Below are positions 1 through 14,182 of a stretch of 64,000 nt of DNA, in pieces (the first letter of the stretch is position 1; every line of letters begins with the position of its first letter). Under the pieces are notes generated by a model. That model was not told the DNA's origin. It saw nothing but the letters and a program-made list of their open reading frames with translations, and ran no database searches. This DNA is from Diogma glabrata (Eukaryota; Arthropoda; Insecta; Diptera; Cylindrotomidae), in contig OY856188.1 in the NCBI GenBank assembly GCA_963693315.1, positions 248,531,171 to 248,595,170 of the forward strand. The letters run 5' to 3'. The position numbers and the translations under genes were made by a program.

Positions 1-2914
1 TGTTGACATTAGTAGAAGTCCAAACGGTAAAAACGGCTGGTTTCTTTTTACATTGTGAAATAGTTCTTTCGTAATGTTAAGCTGGTGCATTTCAATTTAT
101 TCTTATTGAAATTTATGTGGAAAAAAAAAAATTTTAGTGAAGGTAATGACAACATAAAAAAACAAACGGGGACTTTGAATAATTAACTTTTGTGATTTAT
201 AAAATTATTGTATATTTTTAATGTTTTTTGTTTGCCTTATTTCATGTCGCTTTTCCAATATTTAAATTAACATTATTTTCTATACATAAGTAAAATATTT
301 AAATTTTTTGATTTCTGAATTTTTGTCTTTAAAACTTAAATAACTTATGAATCATACATTTTCAGCTTATATAATTTAAATTAGCTGTGTAGTAAAGTTC
401 CTGGTTCTGATCAAATAAAAGTAACAAAAGAAAATTATTTTAAAATTATTTAAATGTTTTCATTAGTTTGCCCTATTTACTAGTTCAAGATGGTCTGCAT
501 ATCATTTAATTTATGGTCTTTCAGTTCGACCAATGAGCTTATAACACATCACATAGACTCGTTCAATGATATTATAATTTTATCTTATCAAGATTATGTT
601 CGACTGGTAATATAAGAAATGATTCTATGATAACAGTAACTTAATTCGCTTATGTAATACAGTTTAAATAATAAATGATATTTCTTTAATTATATAATTT
701 TCAACGGTATCATTGGAATTTCAATGGCAATCATGGACCTGTTACTCGATTAAGCTATAACTTCACCACATAGGATGTTATATTCTCCTCTGTCAGGTGG
801 CAGTTAATTTAATTTGTTGGGGATTAGATGTTGAAAGGAAACTGTGGACATCAAAGTAATCAACATTAGCATAAACAAAACGATACCCGATACCGATCAT
901 TAATCAATCGCCATTTTCAATATTTCGGCCTCGGGCGTGCACGATATTTATGTAAGTAAAAATTTCCATATATTTAAATTTTCTTATATCTGTTATACGA
1001 CTTTAATCAAAGTTTTGAGATCAAGATGTTCTCATCTTATCTCTCATATTTTTTGTACAATAACACAGATTTTTAATAATAAAAATAGAATGAAACCGTA
1101 CTCCTACAAAAAATGTTAATTAAAGGATTACAGCAACCACAAAATACACAAAAAGCAAACACTAAAAGAAAATGTTTTCATAAAAGTTGGAAATAGAATG
1201 AGGAAAAACAAAATGTAAAAGAAGTATGTTGAGTGAAAACTATGTAAGAAACTGCGAAGATGAATTTGTTTTCTATAGATTTTAGATTTTAAAAGTTTAG
1301 TGTTTTATTTCATGTTTCAGATTTTCAAAAATGAAAATAATAATTTCGTAGCATAAACAAAAAAATTAAAAACTTTGCGGTTTATGTCATATTGTTGTTG
1401 AAATTAGAAAAAAAACTATAGAGTGTTCAAATTAAACATAATTTTGATAATAAAAATTTATAACAACATATGAGGTTTGGTTTTAAGTTTGTTATTTTGT
1501 TAACATTTAAGCAAAATGTTGAACAATGAGGTTACATAAAATTATTTTATGTATTAATGGAATTTTAGTGAAATGCTTTCATAATTTTTTAAGCAACAAT
1601 GTGGATTATCTGGCAAACTGAAGAGTGGAAAAGTATCGACCTGGATAATTAAGCCAAAGTCTCCACTCGCGCTAAACATGATATTGAATTTTCGTTACAT
1701 GATACCGGACAAGAGTTCCACGATAGCTTAGGACCCGTATCACAGTGTCACAAACACCGTGACCCTTGAGGGCGTAAAATTGGGAGTGAAATTAAAGCTT
1801 TTGTAATAGTGATGACATTTGAAGATTAAATATTGTTCTTCAGCATCAATATAATAGTCCGTCGTTTGTTCTGAGTCTACTTATCTTCAGTGAAAAATAG
1901 AAAACTAATTAATTGATATTTTTACAAAAAAATTATTTCCTCTATGAAATTCCTTTCTTTGCCAACTGTAATTGTTACTTCTTTAATTGTGATGTAAAAA
2001 ACCCGATCCAACGTCCATTAATTATACATGGTTTTATTAAGCAAATTCATTGAAAAATTTTTTAGTGAATAATCCGGCTCAATGGACCAAAAAACTTTGT
2101 AAAACAAGCTAATTTAATTGTTAATCATATTATTATATATTTTTATTTAACTTTTAATATTTAAATACGAATAAGTTTTATGTCATAATATGCTCTAATC
2201 CTTTTGGTTTTGGAAAAAGAATTTAAAAAATTACACAACTTATAATTTTTATTAATTTATTTCTTTTCTGTGTTTACATTTACTGAATAACTTTAACTAA
2301 AACTCATTACATCAAAAATAAATAAATAAAAAAAACAGCGATATCACCATTAAAACAAAAAATTTAATTTTCTATAATAAAAATTACCCTCGGTTTCGAT
2401 TTAAATTTACATAATAATATTCTTTGTTTAACTTTAATTAATTACTAATCTTTGATCAAAACAATTTGATGGCTTATATACAGAGAGCTTAGGTTTTCTG
2501 TTTCCATTTCCAGTATCTTTATCATCGCACATAGATTTTAAATAAGCAATTCTCTCCAATACAGACAACATTTCAAAACAATGAAATACAAATTAAATAA
2601 TCATTTATGTAAAACATGTATTATTAATTGGCATTGAGTGACGTAAGTAAACCGTCAACAAAAAAAATGTTTAATTGCACAGTAGTACAAACAAATATCC
2701 GTAGGCTTATTACAATTGAAGAAAATAAGTTAATAAATTATTTGCGAATCTGTTGAAACATGAATACCATTATTTTACAGTAAAAATTGAAAATAGTCCG
2801 TCGTTACAAATGGTATAGTGCAATATTATCTTGATTTGAACAATGAAATTTGTGGCCTGTATTTTTACTATATGTATTAGAAAATACAAAAACTCGCTAA
2901 AATAGTAACGATGA
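1..2914. other. AT-rich non-coding DNA, no gene seen
   Basis: Reading frames are short and show no recognisable protein motif, and no RNA gene or long repeat is apparent. It is probably intergenic or intronic DNA or very old repeats. Confidence 0.5.
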
Positions 2915-3250
2915 TTTAATAAATTGATTTGATGAGGAGATGGGCTACCTAGGCGGAATAATAAAATTGATTCGACTATCAGATACGCCACATTGGAGAT
3001 ATTTTTATAAATTGATTTGATAATAAAATGCACCACATGATGTACTAATTGATACGAACATTAGATGTCTCACAGGAAATTAATAAATTGATACGCAAAT
3101 AAGATGCATCATGGTGTAATAATGTATTGACACGAATATAAGATGCACCACGATAATATAATATCAAATTGATAAAACGATTAAATGCCCGTGGTGATTT
3201 AATAACAAATAAATACGAAAATTATATGAACCATGAAACTATGCACTTTT
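2915..3250. repeat. Decayed ~40-bp minisatellite, about 8 units
   Basis: Successive units begin with variants of AAATTGATACGA, followed by a variant of AAGATGCACCAC and an AT-rich spacer. Unit starts fall near 2919, 2966, 3010, 3047, 3084, 3124, 3166 and 3208, so spacing is 37-47 bp. The units are strongly diverged from one another, so the array is old. Confidence 0.6.
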
Positions 3251-6219
3251 ATTAACACGAATAAATGCATAAAAAACCGGATATGTTTCATATTCTCTCA
3301 GGACCTATTTGAGGCAGGAGGCAGGTCAAATATGAAAAAATGGAACAAATTAAAGAATAAATTGTTTACGAAGTTTCTTTGGATTTTTGGTTTTTGAATT
3401 TCATTTTGATATAAAGTAAAAACTGAACTAGAATAGTGAATTGTTTAGATGAATTTGATTCTTACTATAGAGCATGAACTGAAATAAGGCCGATCGTTAA
3501 AGAGCAAAAAGAAACGATTGAAAGCTATGAGGTGACCACCATCACTGTTCGTTGTTTATTCTAAAAGAACAGACATACGAAATATAATTTTGGTTTAAAG
3601 ATAGATGTTAGATCTGCCAGATTAAGGAACCATAATCACCAAATATAACCCTAACTATCAAAACTGTAATGTGAGGTTTGTCTGATAATCCGTGAAGGTT
3701 GGTTGGTTCGTTGGTCTTGCACGCAAAACATATTCACCCGTTGCTAGCTCATGCTAGCGTGAATTCTGGTGACCAACCTCACTAATAAAAAATTTATAAT
3801 AAGCTAAAACAAACATCGTGTTTCCAGGTGGTTTCAATCACCCTGGTGGTTTTAAAACAAAACACCACCCAGGTTTGATGGGTGGTTGCATTGACGTGTC
3901 AAAACCCACCTTAAAACATAATTACATTAACGAATCATTGGAAACAACATATATGTATAGATGAATTTAACAGAAATAACAAAAGAAAACTATAACAGAT
4001 ATACCAATAAAATTGCCTTCCCTGAAAGTGATGACGATTAAGGTCCCATTGTTCAAAATTAGATTAATATTCTCAAATTTATAACCAATTCTTGATTTTC
4101 AATCACAATATTACACCCCTAGTGTAGTGTTACTGTCTAATTGTAACTTCAATGTTTTACTTTAATTTTTCTTGGTGGAGAATAAAAAAAAACACAGCAC
4201 ATTTAAACTTTCCAATAAAAAGAAAATTTTATTCCCAGATCCAAACTTTAATCAAACTTTTCTTTCTATTTCTTATAACTTAGGCATTATACTTGAATAT
4301 AATGAATATTGTTACAAAAACACAATTTATATTCCAAAAAACAACGTAAAAGTTACACTACTGGGTTTCCAGTTATTGGCAATCATTGAGTACTATTAAT
4401 TTTTTTTATCTTGTTTAAAGTTACCTACACTATTTCATATTACTCAAATTAAATTTCAGACCACAATTACGGTCTCTCAGTCGTCCATAACCCTCTATCT
4501 GACTGTCCAACCCAATCTCCACCTCATTAACTGCCCAAGAATTCCAAAGGAACTCTTAACTGGCCAACTAAATTACCCACCACCAACTAAATACATCTAA
4601 AAAAATCAATTAAAAAACATAACACCAAAAAACTCCTTATAAAAACCTAAAATTCTATTTATTTTTTCATGATTATATAAAAAAAGTCCAAGCGACACGT
4701 ATGTCCGCTAGAAATAGGTAGATTTCGGGTCCAGACAGCTTTGTGTACAAATAGAATCGGATGTGTCAGATTAGTTTAAATAAAAAATTTAAGTAGAAAA
4801 GTCCAAGTCCAGAATAATCCAAAAAATTTATCAAACCAAACTAAATACATTAACTGAAACTACTTTATCAATGCGATTTCGGAACTGTTTTATTTAATTT
4901 GGTTAAAACTACTTTTAATAACATATTAAACCCACCAAAGAGCAAATAAACGTTCTCACAACGTCACACCTACAACACCACCACACATAATTTATAATCT
5001 AAAATTGTCAAACAACTTTTACACCTCAAATAATTCAAATATCTACAATTTAGGGAGACTTTTGTAAATGTGTAATCAATATGCATATAAGAAAATATTT
5101 CTTAATTTAAAACAATAATGACTCAGCTTTGTTTTAATTTTTGCGAAAAAAAATAAAAACTGAAAAAAAATATAAATTTTTTTTTTAATATTTTTTCTAT
5201 GTGATATTTTTATATTTTTATGGAAGTTGTTGTTGTAATTGAATGGCATGCATTAGGTTTAATACTAATTACATTGAGACCTCTTGCGTTAGAAAGCTGA
5301 AAATCTCTGAGGTTATAGTTGAAAAGTGTATCTAAAAGTTGATATGAGTTTAAATAACATAAGCTCAAAAATGAAGAGGGCATGGCCGTTTGCGTTTGTT
5401 TTCATTCTAACAGATTTCTTTCAATTTCGTGATTTTTGGCTTGACGGCTTATTTCCGAAAAAATCTATAGCTTCGGTTCTATTAATGATAGAAGCTTTTC
5501 TTTTATTTTATTTTAAAGTTAAGAAAGGAAATTTTAATAAAAAAGTGTCAAAAAAAATATTAACAAATTCCTATTGTTATAAACAAAAAAAATGTTAAAA
5601 TCAGTTTTTAGTGATTGCCCTACAAAAATAAAGAGTATTTGATATAACCATCGTATTCTATGTTTAATTTTCAAGAAAAATGTATTTTTAATTAATTAAG
5701 AAATTAGTTTTACTGTTGGAAATAAATTAATTTATCCAGCGCGGGACAACAAAAATGTATGAAATTTTTTTGTCTGTCCGCGCTCGATATATTAATCTAC
5801 TTCTAATACTACTCGTACACGAGGGAGCAAAATTGCAGGCGTCAGAGATAGTGTCTGATGCTAAATTGTTTACACATAGGAATTTGGTAATAATTTTTGA
5901 AGATAACAAATTTTTTTAAAGTTCCTTTTTTAGCTTTAAAATAGAACAGAAAAAAATGTCTTTCATTGCCGGAACCGATGTTATGAATCTTTGAAAATAA
6001 GTTTTCAAGCTAAAAATCACGATATGTTCGAGATTTAGAACCGCTCTATTTACCAAAAAAAATTCTCGAGCTTGGAAATTACTCCAGAAGATGGCCTAAC
6101 AAGCTGAAATATATATAGAGTAACAGTAAAATTAAAAAAAGCTTTGTTTTCTTTAATTTTTTATTAAACTTATTAAATAAGTTATTTGCGTAAAGTAACA
6201 AGAGATTGACATTATGTTG
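3251..6219. other. Non-coding DNA with small hairpins, no gene seen
   Basis: No convincing coding sequence. Around 3850-3880 there is a short inverted repeat built on TGGTGGTTTT and AAAACACCACC. Near 5736-5785 an imperfect hairpin has arms close to AGCGCGGGACA and TGTCCGCGCT with A-rich and T-rich inner flanks; this could be a fragment of a dispersed repeat. A 90-codon frame at 5326-5598 has hydrophobic stretches but no recognisable family and is not called as a gene. Confidence 0.45.
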
Positions 6220-9200
6220 TTGTCAAGTGTGTCAAAAGAAAGATTTTTATTTATTTTTTTACCCAATTTTTTGGAAAAAAATAAAATAATTGTTTGTTTG
6301 ACATGAAATTCTATTATTATTATAGAGAATTGTCAAAAAAATGTTGTCAAGTGTGTCAAAAGAAAGATTTTTATTTATTTTTTTACCCAATTTTTTGGAA
6401 AAAAAATAAATTAATTATTTGTTTCACATAAAATTTTATTATTATTATTGAGAATTATGGCATTATAAGTTTGTCAAAAAATGTTATCAAGTGTGTCAAC
6501 AAAAGAAAGATTTTTATTTATTTTTTTACCCAATTTTTGGAAAAAAATAAAATTATTTATTTGTTTGACATGAAATTTTATTATTATTATTGAGAATTAT
6601 GGCATTATAAGTTTGTCAAAAAAATGTTGTCAAGTGTGTCAAAAGAAAGATTTTTATTTATTTTTTTACCCAATGTTTTGGAAAAAAATAAAATTAATTA
6701 TTTGTTTCACATAAAATTTTATTATTATTATTGAGAGTTATGGCATTATAAGTTTGTCAAAAAAATGTTGTCAACTGCGTCAAAAGAAAGATTTTTATTT
6801 ATTTTTTTACCCAATTTTTTGGAAAAAAATAAAATTATTTATTTGTTTGACATGAAATTTTATTATTATTATTGAGAATTATGGCATTATAAGTTTGTCA
6901 AAAAACATTTATCAAGTGTGTCAAAAGAAAGATTTTTATTTATTATTTTACCCAATTTTTTGGAAAAAATAAAATTAATTTTTTGTTTGACATAAAATTT
7001 TATTATTATTATTGAGAATTATGGCATTATAAGTTTGTCAAAAAAATGTTGTCAAGTGTGTCATAAGAAAGATTTTTATTTATTTTTTTACCCAATTTTT
7101 TGGAAAAAAATAAAATAATTGTTTGTTTGACATGAAATTCTATTATTATTATAGAGAATTATTGCATTATAAACTTGTCAAAAAAATGTTGTCAAGTGTG
7201 TCAAAAGAAAGATTTTTATTTATTTTTTTACCCAATTTTTTGGAAAAAAATAAAATTAATTATTTGTTTGACATGAAATTTTATTATTATTATTGAGAAT
7301 TATGACATTATAAGTTTGTCAAAAAATGTTATCAAGTGTGTCAACAAAAGAAAGATTTTTATTTATTTTTTTACCCAATTTTTTGAAAAAAAATAAAATT
7401 ATTTATTTGTTTGACATGAAATTTTATTATTATTATTGAGAATTATGGCATTATAAGTTTGTCAAAAAAATGTTGTCAAGTGTGTCAAAAGAAAGATTTT
7501 TATTTATTTTTTTACCCAATGTTTTGGAAAAAAATAAAATTAATTATTTGTTTCACATAAAATTTTATTATTATTATTGAGAGTTATGGCATTATAAGTT
7601 TGTCAAAAAAATGTTGTCAACTGCGTCAAAAGAAAGATTTTTATTTATTTTTTTACCCAATTTTTTGGAAAAAAATAAAATTATTTATTTGTTTGACATG
7701 AAGTTTTATTATTATTATTGAGAATTATGGCATTATAAGTTTGTCAAAAAACATTTATCAAGTGTGTCAAAAGAAAGATTTTTATTTATTATTTTACCCA
7801 ATTTTTTGGAAAAAATAAAATTAATTTTTTGTTTGACATAAAATTTTATTATTATTATTGAGAATTATGGCATTATAAGTTTGTCAAAAAAATGTTGTCA
7901 AGTGTGTCATAAGAAAGATTTTTATTTATTTTTTTACCCAATTTTTTGGAAAAAAATAAAATAATTGTTTGTTTGACATGAAATTCTATTATTATTATAG
8001 AGAATTATTGCATTATAAACTTGTCAAAAAGATGTTGTCAAGTGTGTCAAAAGAAAGATTTTTATTTATTTTTTTACCCAATTTTTTGGAAAAAAATAAA
8101 ATTAATTATTTGTTTGACATGAAATTTTATTATTATTATTGAGAATTATGGCATTATAAGCTTGTCAAAAAAATGTTGTCAAGTGTGTCAAAAGAAAGAT
8201 TTTTATTTATTTTTTTACCCAATTTTTTGGAAAAAAATAAAATAATTGTTTGTTTGACATGAAATTCTATTATTATTATAGAGAATTATTGCATTATAAA
8301 CTTGTCAAAAAAATGTTGTCAAGTGTGTCAAAAGAAAGATTTTTATTTATTTTTTTACCCAATTTTTTGGAAAAAAATAAAATTAATTATTTGTTTGACA
8401 TGAAATTTTATTATTATTATTGAGAATTATGGCATTATAAGTTTGTCAAAAAATGTTATCAAGTGTGTCAACAAAAGAAAGATTTTTATTTATTTTTTTA
8501 CCCAATTTTTTGGAAAAAAATAAAATTAATTATTTGTTTCACATTAAATTTTATTATTATTATTGAGAATTATGGCATTATAAGTTTGTCAAAAAAATGT
8601 TGTCAAGTGTGTCAAAAGAAAGATTTTTATTTATTATTTTACCCAATGTTTTGGGAAAAAATAAAATTAATTATTTGATTCACATTAATTTTTATTATTA
8701 TTATTGAGAATTATGGCATTATAAGTTTGTCAAAAAAATGTTGTCAACTGTGTCAAAAGAAAGATTTTTATTTATTTTTTTACCCAATTTTTTGGAAAAA
8801 AATAAAATAATTGTTTGTTTGACATGAAATTCTATTATTATTATAGAGAATTATTGCATTATAAACTTGTCAAAAAAATGTTGTCAAGTGTGTCAAAAGA
8901 AAGATTTTTATTTATTTTTTTACCCAATTTTTTGGAAAAAAATAAAATTAATTATTTTTTTGACATGAAATTTTATTATTATTATTGAGAATTATGGCAT
9001 TATAAGTTTGTCAAAAAATTGTTGTCAAGTGTTTCAAAAGAAAGATTTTTATTTTTTTTTTACCTAATTTTTTGGAAAAAAATAAAATTAATTATTTGTT
9101 TGACATGAAATTTTATTATTATTATTGAGAATTATGGCATTATAAGTTTGTCAAAAAAATGTTATCAAGTGTGTCAAAAGAAAGATTTTTATTTTTTTTT

Positions 9201-9240
9201 TACCCAATTTTTTGAAAAATAAAATTAATTATTTGTACGA
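6220..9240 (+). repeat. ~140-bp satellite array, about 22 units
   Basis: The unit runs from GTCAAGTGTGTCAAAAGAAAG through T-rich sequence, a CCCAATTTTTTGG block, a GTTTGACATGAAATT block and a GAGAATTATGGCATTATAAG block to TTTGTCAAAAAAATG. Unit starts are near 6227, 6345, 6487, 6628, 6770, 6912, 7052, 7192, 7330, 7475, 7617, 7758, 7900, 8040, 8180, 8320, 8459, 8604, 8745, 8885, 9025 and 9164. Spacing is 138-143 bp except the first (about 118). The same unit occurs one to three times inside family A copies at 12.4, 13.3, 15.8, 16.4, 26.9 and 40.8 kb. The array joins the family A tail at 9240, so it looks like an expanded internal repeat of a mobile element. Confidence 0.93.
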
Positions 9241-9375
9241 CATGATATACATCGTTGATCAATACTAAAAGCCATGTCCCCATAAAAGTTTTTTTGCCGA
9301 AAACTATATCAAAATCCTTAACCCAGACCGAAGTCTTGATATCTCAGAGCTGTGAGATTTCAGCCCCTCCATATA
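9241..9375 (+). mobile_element. Family A element, 3' tail
   Basis: The tail begins GATATACATCG, passes an AAAACTATATCAAAATCC block and CCCAGACCGAAGTCTTGAT, and ends near CAGCCCCTCCATAT. Nearly identical tails lie at about 27950-28085 and 41715-41845. It contains AGAC-CGAA-GTCT and a CTCA...TGAG pair that could form small hairpins. With the preceding satellite it is the right end of a family A copy whose left head is not visible here. Confidence 0.75.
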
Positions 9376-11974
9376 CATATTATTATATTATACACGGGTC
9401 TATGATATCATAACTATAATACCGTGATTATATCATATAAAAGGTATGAAGGTACAATTGTACCTCTACCGCCTGTTATGATAATGAAAACCTCTCGAAC
9501 TCCTATCTGTGAAAAGGCTGGGGATCTTTTTCTAAAATTAATTCTGCATTATCCAGCAGGAAAATGTAGAGATCTCATAAAACGTTAACCCTCTCCGGCT
9601 GCTACAAGAAAAGTTATTAGTATTTAAAAACGGAAATAGTACAATTATACTTATGCCGTCCGACGAAGGTTAAATAGGTTCCGTCATGAGCTAAAAACAT
9701 AAACAATGACATTAACGTATCAAACTATCACGAATTATCATATCTGAGTTAACTATTTAGATACAATCTAGATACAATCATTGAGTAGGTGGACGTGTTC
9801 TATTATATACTATATGTATTAGATAAAATCAATTTTGACCCATTGCTTAAACGGTCATTTTTACACTAAATCCAAAAAATTTAAGAACAAACAAAATCGT
9901 AAAAGATAAATATTTACAGTACAAATTAAACAAAATTTTCTTGATGATGCTATAAAAGTTGTTTGTGTATTATTATTTTGTAAGAAGTTAATAAAAAATG
10001 AAGTGAAAAAAACAACATAAAAGTGATAAGTTTATCAGTAAGATTTTTTTGTTTTTATTTATGTTTGTTGTTCATTCAACAATATCCAAGTCCTAAAGTT
10101 TTTACATTTATTAATTCATATAAAGTTGGCGATTAGAGCAGATTTAATGAGGGTAATTTACAAAATTTAATTTTATTTATTTTTTTTTGTTTATTCCGTT
10201 TTAAGGGTTATTTTGATGATGAAAACTTTACGCTAATTTGTTGCCATCTTTCAGTTTTTGAATTATGTAATGGAGTAGATGGTGGTTTACATTGTTTTTT
10301 TATACCATAATTTAAACCGAATATGAATGTGAGTCAGAAGCATTTTTAGGATTTCTAAAATCCATTGTAGTCTGTATATCTGCAATGTTTTTTATCATTA
10401 GTTAAATTTGAATAACTCCATTATGGTTGATAGTTGTTTTAGTTTTTGTACTTTACTGGTTAGCTTGATCATTTTAACTTAAGCTTTTCGATTTATTTTT
10501 TATTTACCTGTAGTTAGGATCAGGTTCTACAACTAAAAACAAATGATACAAAATTGCTTTTTTTCATTTTATTTATAAGCTCTATGACTCGTATTGAGGA
10601 GGACCACCCGTTTGACCATTGTAAAATTTATTGCACATTTATTTAAACATTTAAATCTTGAAAATCTCATCGAAGATAATTTATAGGAAATGAGTTGTGA
10701 TAGAATAAAGTTGATGCTTTCGTTGGAAAATTGAACAAATATTAGAACTTATCATAAATCCTTCTTAAACCTCGAAAAACTTTCGAATGAGTTAATTCAT
10801 CAAAACATTATCTCTAATTTCTTTTGTAGAACGTTAAATTTTCTTTTTCATTCAATAAAATTTCGAAGTGTAAAAAATTTTTTCACTTTATTGTAACGAA
10901 TCAATTAATGAAAATCAGTATCAACATTTCATTAACTTTGTTGTTATTTTAAAACCAAAAAACTAAACCAAATTACAAAATAATATAAAAGCTAGAAACT
11001 TGTACTGAAAGCATCCACCACAATATATACCAAAATTTTAAAAATCAAAGTGAATAAAATATATAATAAAATATTTTGCTGTAATAAACTTATACTGTTA
11101 AAATAACAAACCAAAGTTGTTTTGAGTAGTATTCTGCTGTACTGTGAGACTTATAAAGTTTACTCATTTTGAAATTGTTAATTTAAACATTGTGGTGGAA
11201 TAAATTTTAAAATCCTTTTTAAAATAAAAACCAATTTCGAAAACATGAGACTTAGGGTAAATTGGAAATGGAAAATTGTTATTGCTATAGTTTCATTAAT
11301 TTTCTTTTCAATTCAAAGCATGCGATTGTATTTTCATTATATGTGTTTATTAAATTTGTAATCTATTTGTTTTGCCAAACAGAAATTTATGCAAATTGTA
11401 GGTTATTTATCTCAAAATATGGGTAATATAAACGGAACGCAACAACTCGTATGTGACTTTCACGTCTTTTGTAAACAATTTTACCACTGATAAAATTTTA
11501 CCCATTCCAGTTCACAGTAAAAATTAATCTATAAATTAAATTTTTTCTAACATTATTCTTAAACATCAAAACCACCAAACAAGAAAAAAACCGATATGTT
11601 AGAAAATTCAAATATTTTTTTGCTACTATTTATCAGAAGTTAAAATTGTTCTTATATTTTAAATTCATTTTTGTGAAACTAAGATGAATATGAAATTAGG
11701 ATTGAAATATGTATGCATGAATATAAATGATAAGCAACAAAAAAATTTAACACCAAAGTATAGGATAAATTATTGTTACAATGAAAAATATAAATTTTGT
11801 GTACCATAAAAAAATTATTCTAACCATGAATTGATGTGATGTTTTCTAGGAAAATTTAATTTTTAAGATGTGATGTTTACAACAAAGGGAAAGCTTTCAA
11901 GAAGTCGAGTATGCATACATATTTTTTGTAATTAACAAGAAGTAAATTTGTAGCTTGTATCAAAACCGTAGTAA
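9376..11974. other. Non-coding AT-rich DNA, no gene seen
   Basis: No protein motif recognised. At 9585-9672 a short segment starts TTAACCCT and ends AGGTTAA with weakly complementary flanks, reminiscent of a tiny piggyBac-type MITE but only 88 bp and poorly matched. The rest carries no structure I can support. Confidence 0.45.
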
Positions 11975-14182
11975 AGAAGAGTTTGTAAGCTTTCGTTTTT
12001 TCATATGACACCAAACATCTAAAATTGCATAGTTATAGTTACTTTGGTCTGAAAAATTCAAGCACTACATTCATGAGCATAAAGTGAAATTCTTACTACC
12101 ACTTTTTTGGCATTTCTCGACGTTTTAGGACCTACTGATTCTAAAAAAGCAAACAAAATAATTTGTCTGTCTGCCAGCCGTCCGTCGTCATTACCGACGA
12201 AATCTGAAACCGTAAGACGGATTTCAAAGATTTTTATTTCTAAAAATACGTATACTCTATGGAAATGTCCAAAAGGACGATGTGTTCGATAACTGTACCG
12301 GAAAATTGTCAAAAAAATCGTCAAGTGTGTCAAAACTAGAAAATTTTTATTTTTTGCTTAAAAAACGTTAATTTTAAGTGATTACAAGTAGGAACATTGA
12401 ATTTGGAGAAATCTTGATGGGAGGATGGTAGGGATGTCAAAAAATGTTGTCAAGTGTGTCAAAAAATGATTTCATTTATTTTTTTAGCCAATTTTTTGGA
12501 AAAAAAAGTGTAGCTGTTTTTATGACGTAAATGTAATTTAGAATGATATTGGACATGGAAATTTTTGAATTTGTTATAGTTTTTGAAATATATTTAGAAT
12601 TTTGGAAAAAGTTTTAACCTCTGATTTTGTAATAATTTTTGCAATATTTTTAGAATTTTGAAAAAAAAAATAGAATTTTTGGATTTTATTTATATTTTTA
12701 GAATTTTGAAAAAAAATTCAATTTTTGATTTTGTAAGAATTTTTGGAATGTTTTTAGAATTTTGAAAAATTTAAATTTTTGATTTGATTATAATTTTTGG
12801 AATTTTGAAAAAAGTTTCAATTTTTGATATTGTTATGATTTTTGCAATATTTTCAGAATTTTGGAAAAAGTTTGAATTTTTGAATTTTTAAGATTTTTTA
12901 AAATATTATTAGAATTTAGAATAAGTTTAAATATTTGATTTTATTCTAATTTTTGGAATATTTTTGGAATTTTGAAAATAGTTTCAATTTTTGATTTTGT
13001 TATAATTTTTGCAATATTTTTAGAATTTTTGAAAAAAGTTTGATTTTAATTAATTTTTACAATATTTTTGGAATTTTGAAAGAAATATGAATTTGTGATT
13101 TTGTAATGAAATACAAACTTTTTTCAAAATTCCAAAAATATTTCAAAAACTATAACAAATTCAAAACTTTCCATGTCACATTTACGTCATACAACAGCTA
13201 GATTTTTTTTCAAAAAATTGGCTAAAAAAATTAATGAAATCATTCTTTTAAAGCTATAATTCTCTATGATAATAGAAAAATTTCATGTCCTACAAATAAT
13301 TAATTTTATTCTTTTCCAAAAAATTGGGTAAAATAATAAATAAAAATCTTTCTTTTGACATACTTGACAACATTTTTTGACAAACTTATAATGTAGGAAA
13401 CTAAATTTTGGTCTCACATACCAATCCCAATCATCAAGATTTCTTCAAATTGAATGTTTCTATTCGTAATCCCTTAAAATGAAGGTTTTTGACACACTTG
13501 ACAATTTTTTTGATACACTTCCGGTACAGTTATCGAGCAAATCGTCCTTTTGGCTCTTTCCATTGAATAAACCTATTTTTAGAAAAAAAACCGTCCTGAT
13601 ATCCGTCCAGCGGTTTTTGAGATTTCGTTGGTTATGACGGACGGCCAGACGGCCGGCCGTCAGACAGACTTAAATTTTTTTGTTTGCTTTTTTAGAATCC
13701 GTAGGTCCTAAAATGTCGAGAAATGCCAAAAAGTGGGGGTCAGACTTTCACTTTTGGTTCATGAATGTAATTCTTAGGTTTTTTCCAAACCGAAGTAATA
13801 TAAATGCATGAAATGAGAACGATAAACAATAACTCAACCAGAAGAACAACGTATTCTCGACCGAGTTGTGAAAACTTGACCATTTTTGATTTTCCTGAAA
13901 CTTGGCACATAAGTAGTATGGACAAAATAAAAAAATACTACTTGTTTGACAATTTTTTTAAAGTTCATAGTTTGAGCATACGGAGCGGGGCACCCCAACA
14001 TGCATGAAAAATAAAAATTCTGCCAATCCGATGTAGCTTTGAAAATAAATTGCTCAAGAACGGCAATACTGATTTCAGCATACTATTTTTTGTTTGTCGT
14101 TTAAAAAAATTAATTTGTATTTTTTGTAATTAAATTTTAAATAAAAATATTAAAAGAACTTTTTTAAAGATGGTTAAGAAGA
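11975..14182 (+). mobile_element. Palindromic family A element plus flanking block B (unit 1)
   Basis: From about 12036 the family A head (GTTACTTTGGTCTG, the block containing CATTTCTCGACGTTTTAGGA, then GTCTGTCTG) is followed by satellite-related sequence and an AT-rich minisatellite. From about 13100 the same modules run in reverse complement and end near 13801 with CAAACCGAAGTAAT. The result is a ~1.77-kb foldback with arms of roughly 0.7-0.85 kb. Block B (13804-14045; includes ACTTGACCATTTTTGATTTT and GGGGCACCCCAACATGCATG) follows. The upstream segment starting AAGCTTTCGTTTTTTC at about 11978 recurs before unit 2, so the whole block appears tandemly duplicated. Non-coding; the type of mobilising enzyme is unknown. 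Confidence 0.7.

Noticed and set aside
5326..5598. 90-codon frame with hydrophobic stretches
   Set aside because: No recognisable family, Lys-rich low-complexity end, and AT-rich DNA of this length yields such frames by chance.
6220..9240. Regular direct repeats that might suggest a CRISPR array
   Set aside because: The units are contiguous ~140-bp repeats with no unique spacers, and the setting is eukaryotic TE DNA with no cas genes.
9585..9672. Possible tiny piggyBac-type MITE bounded by TTAA
   Set aside because: Only 88 bp, the ends match poorly beyond TTAACC, and TTAA is very common in this DNA.
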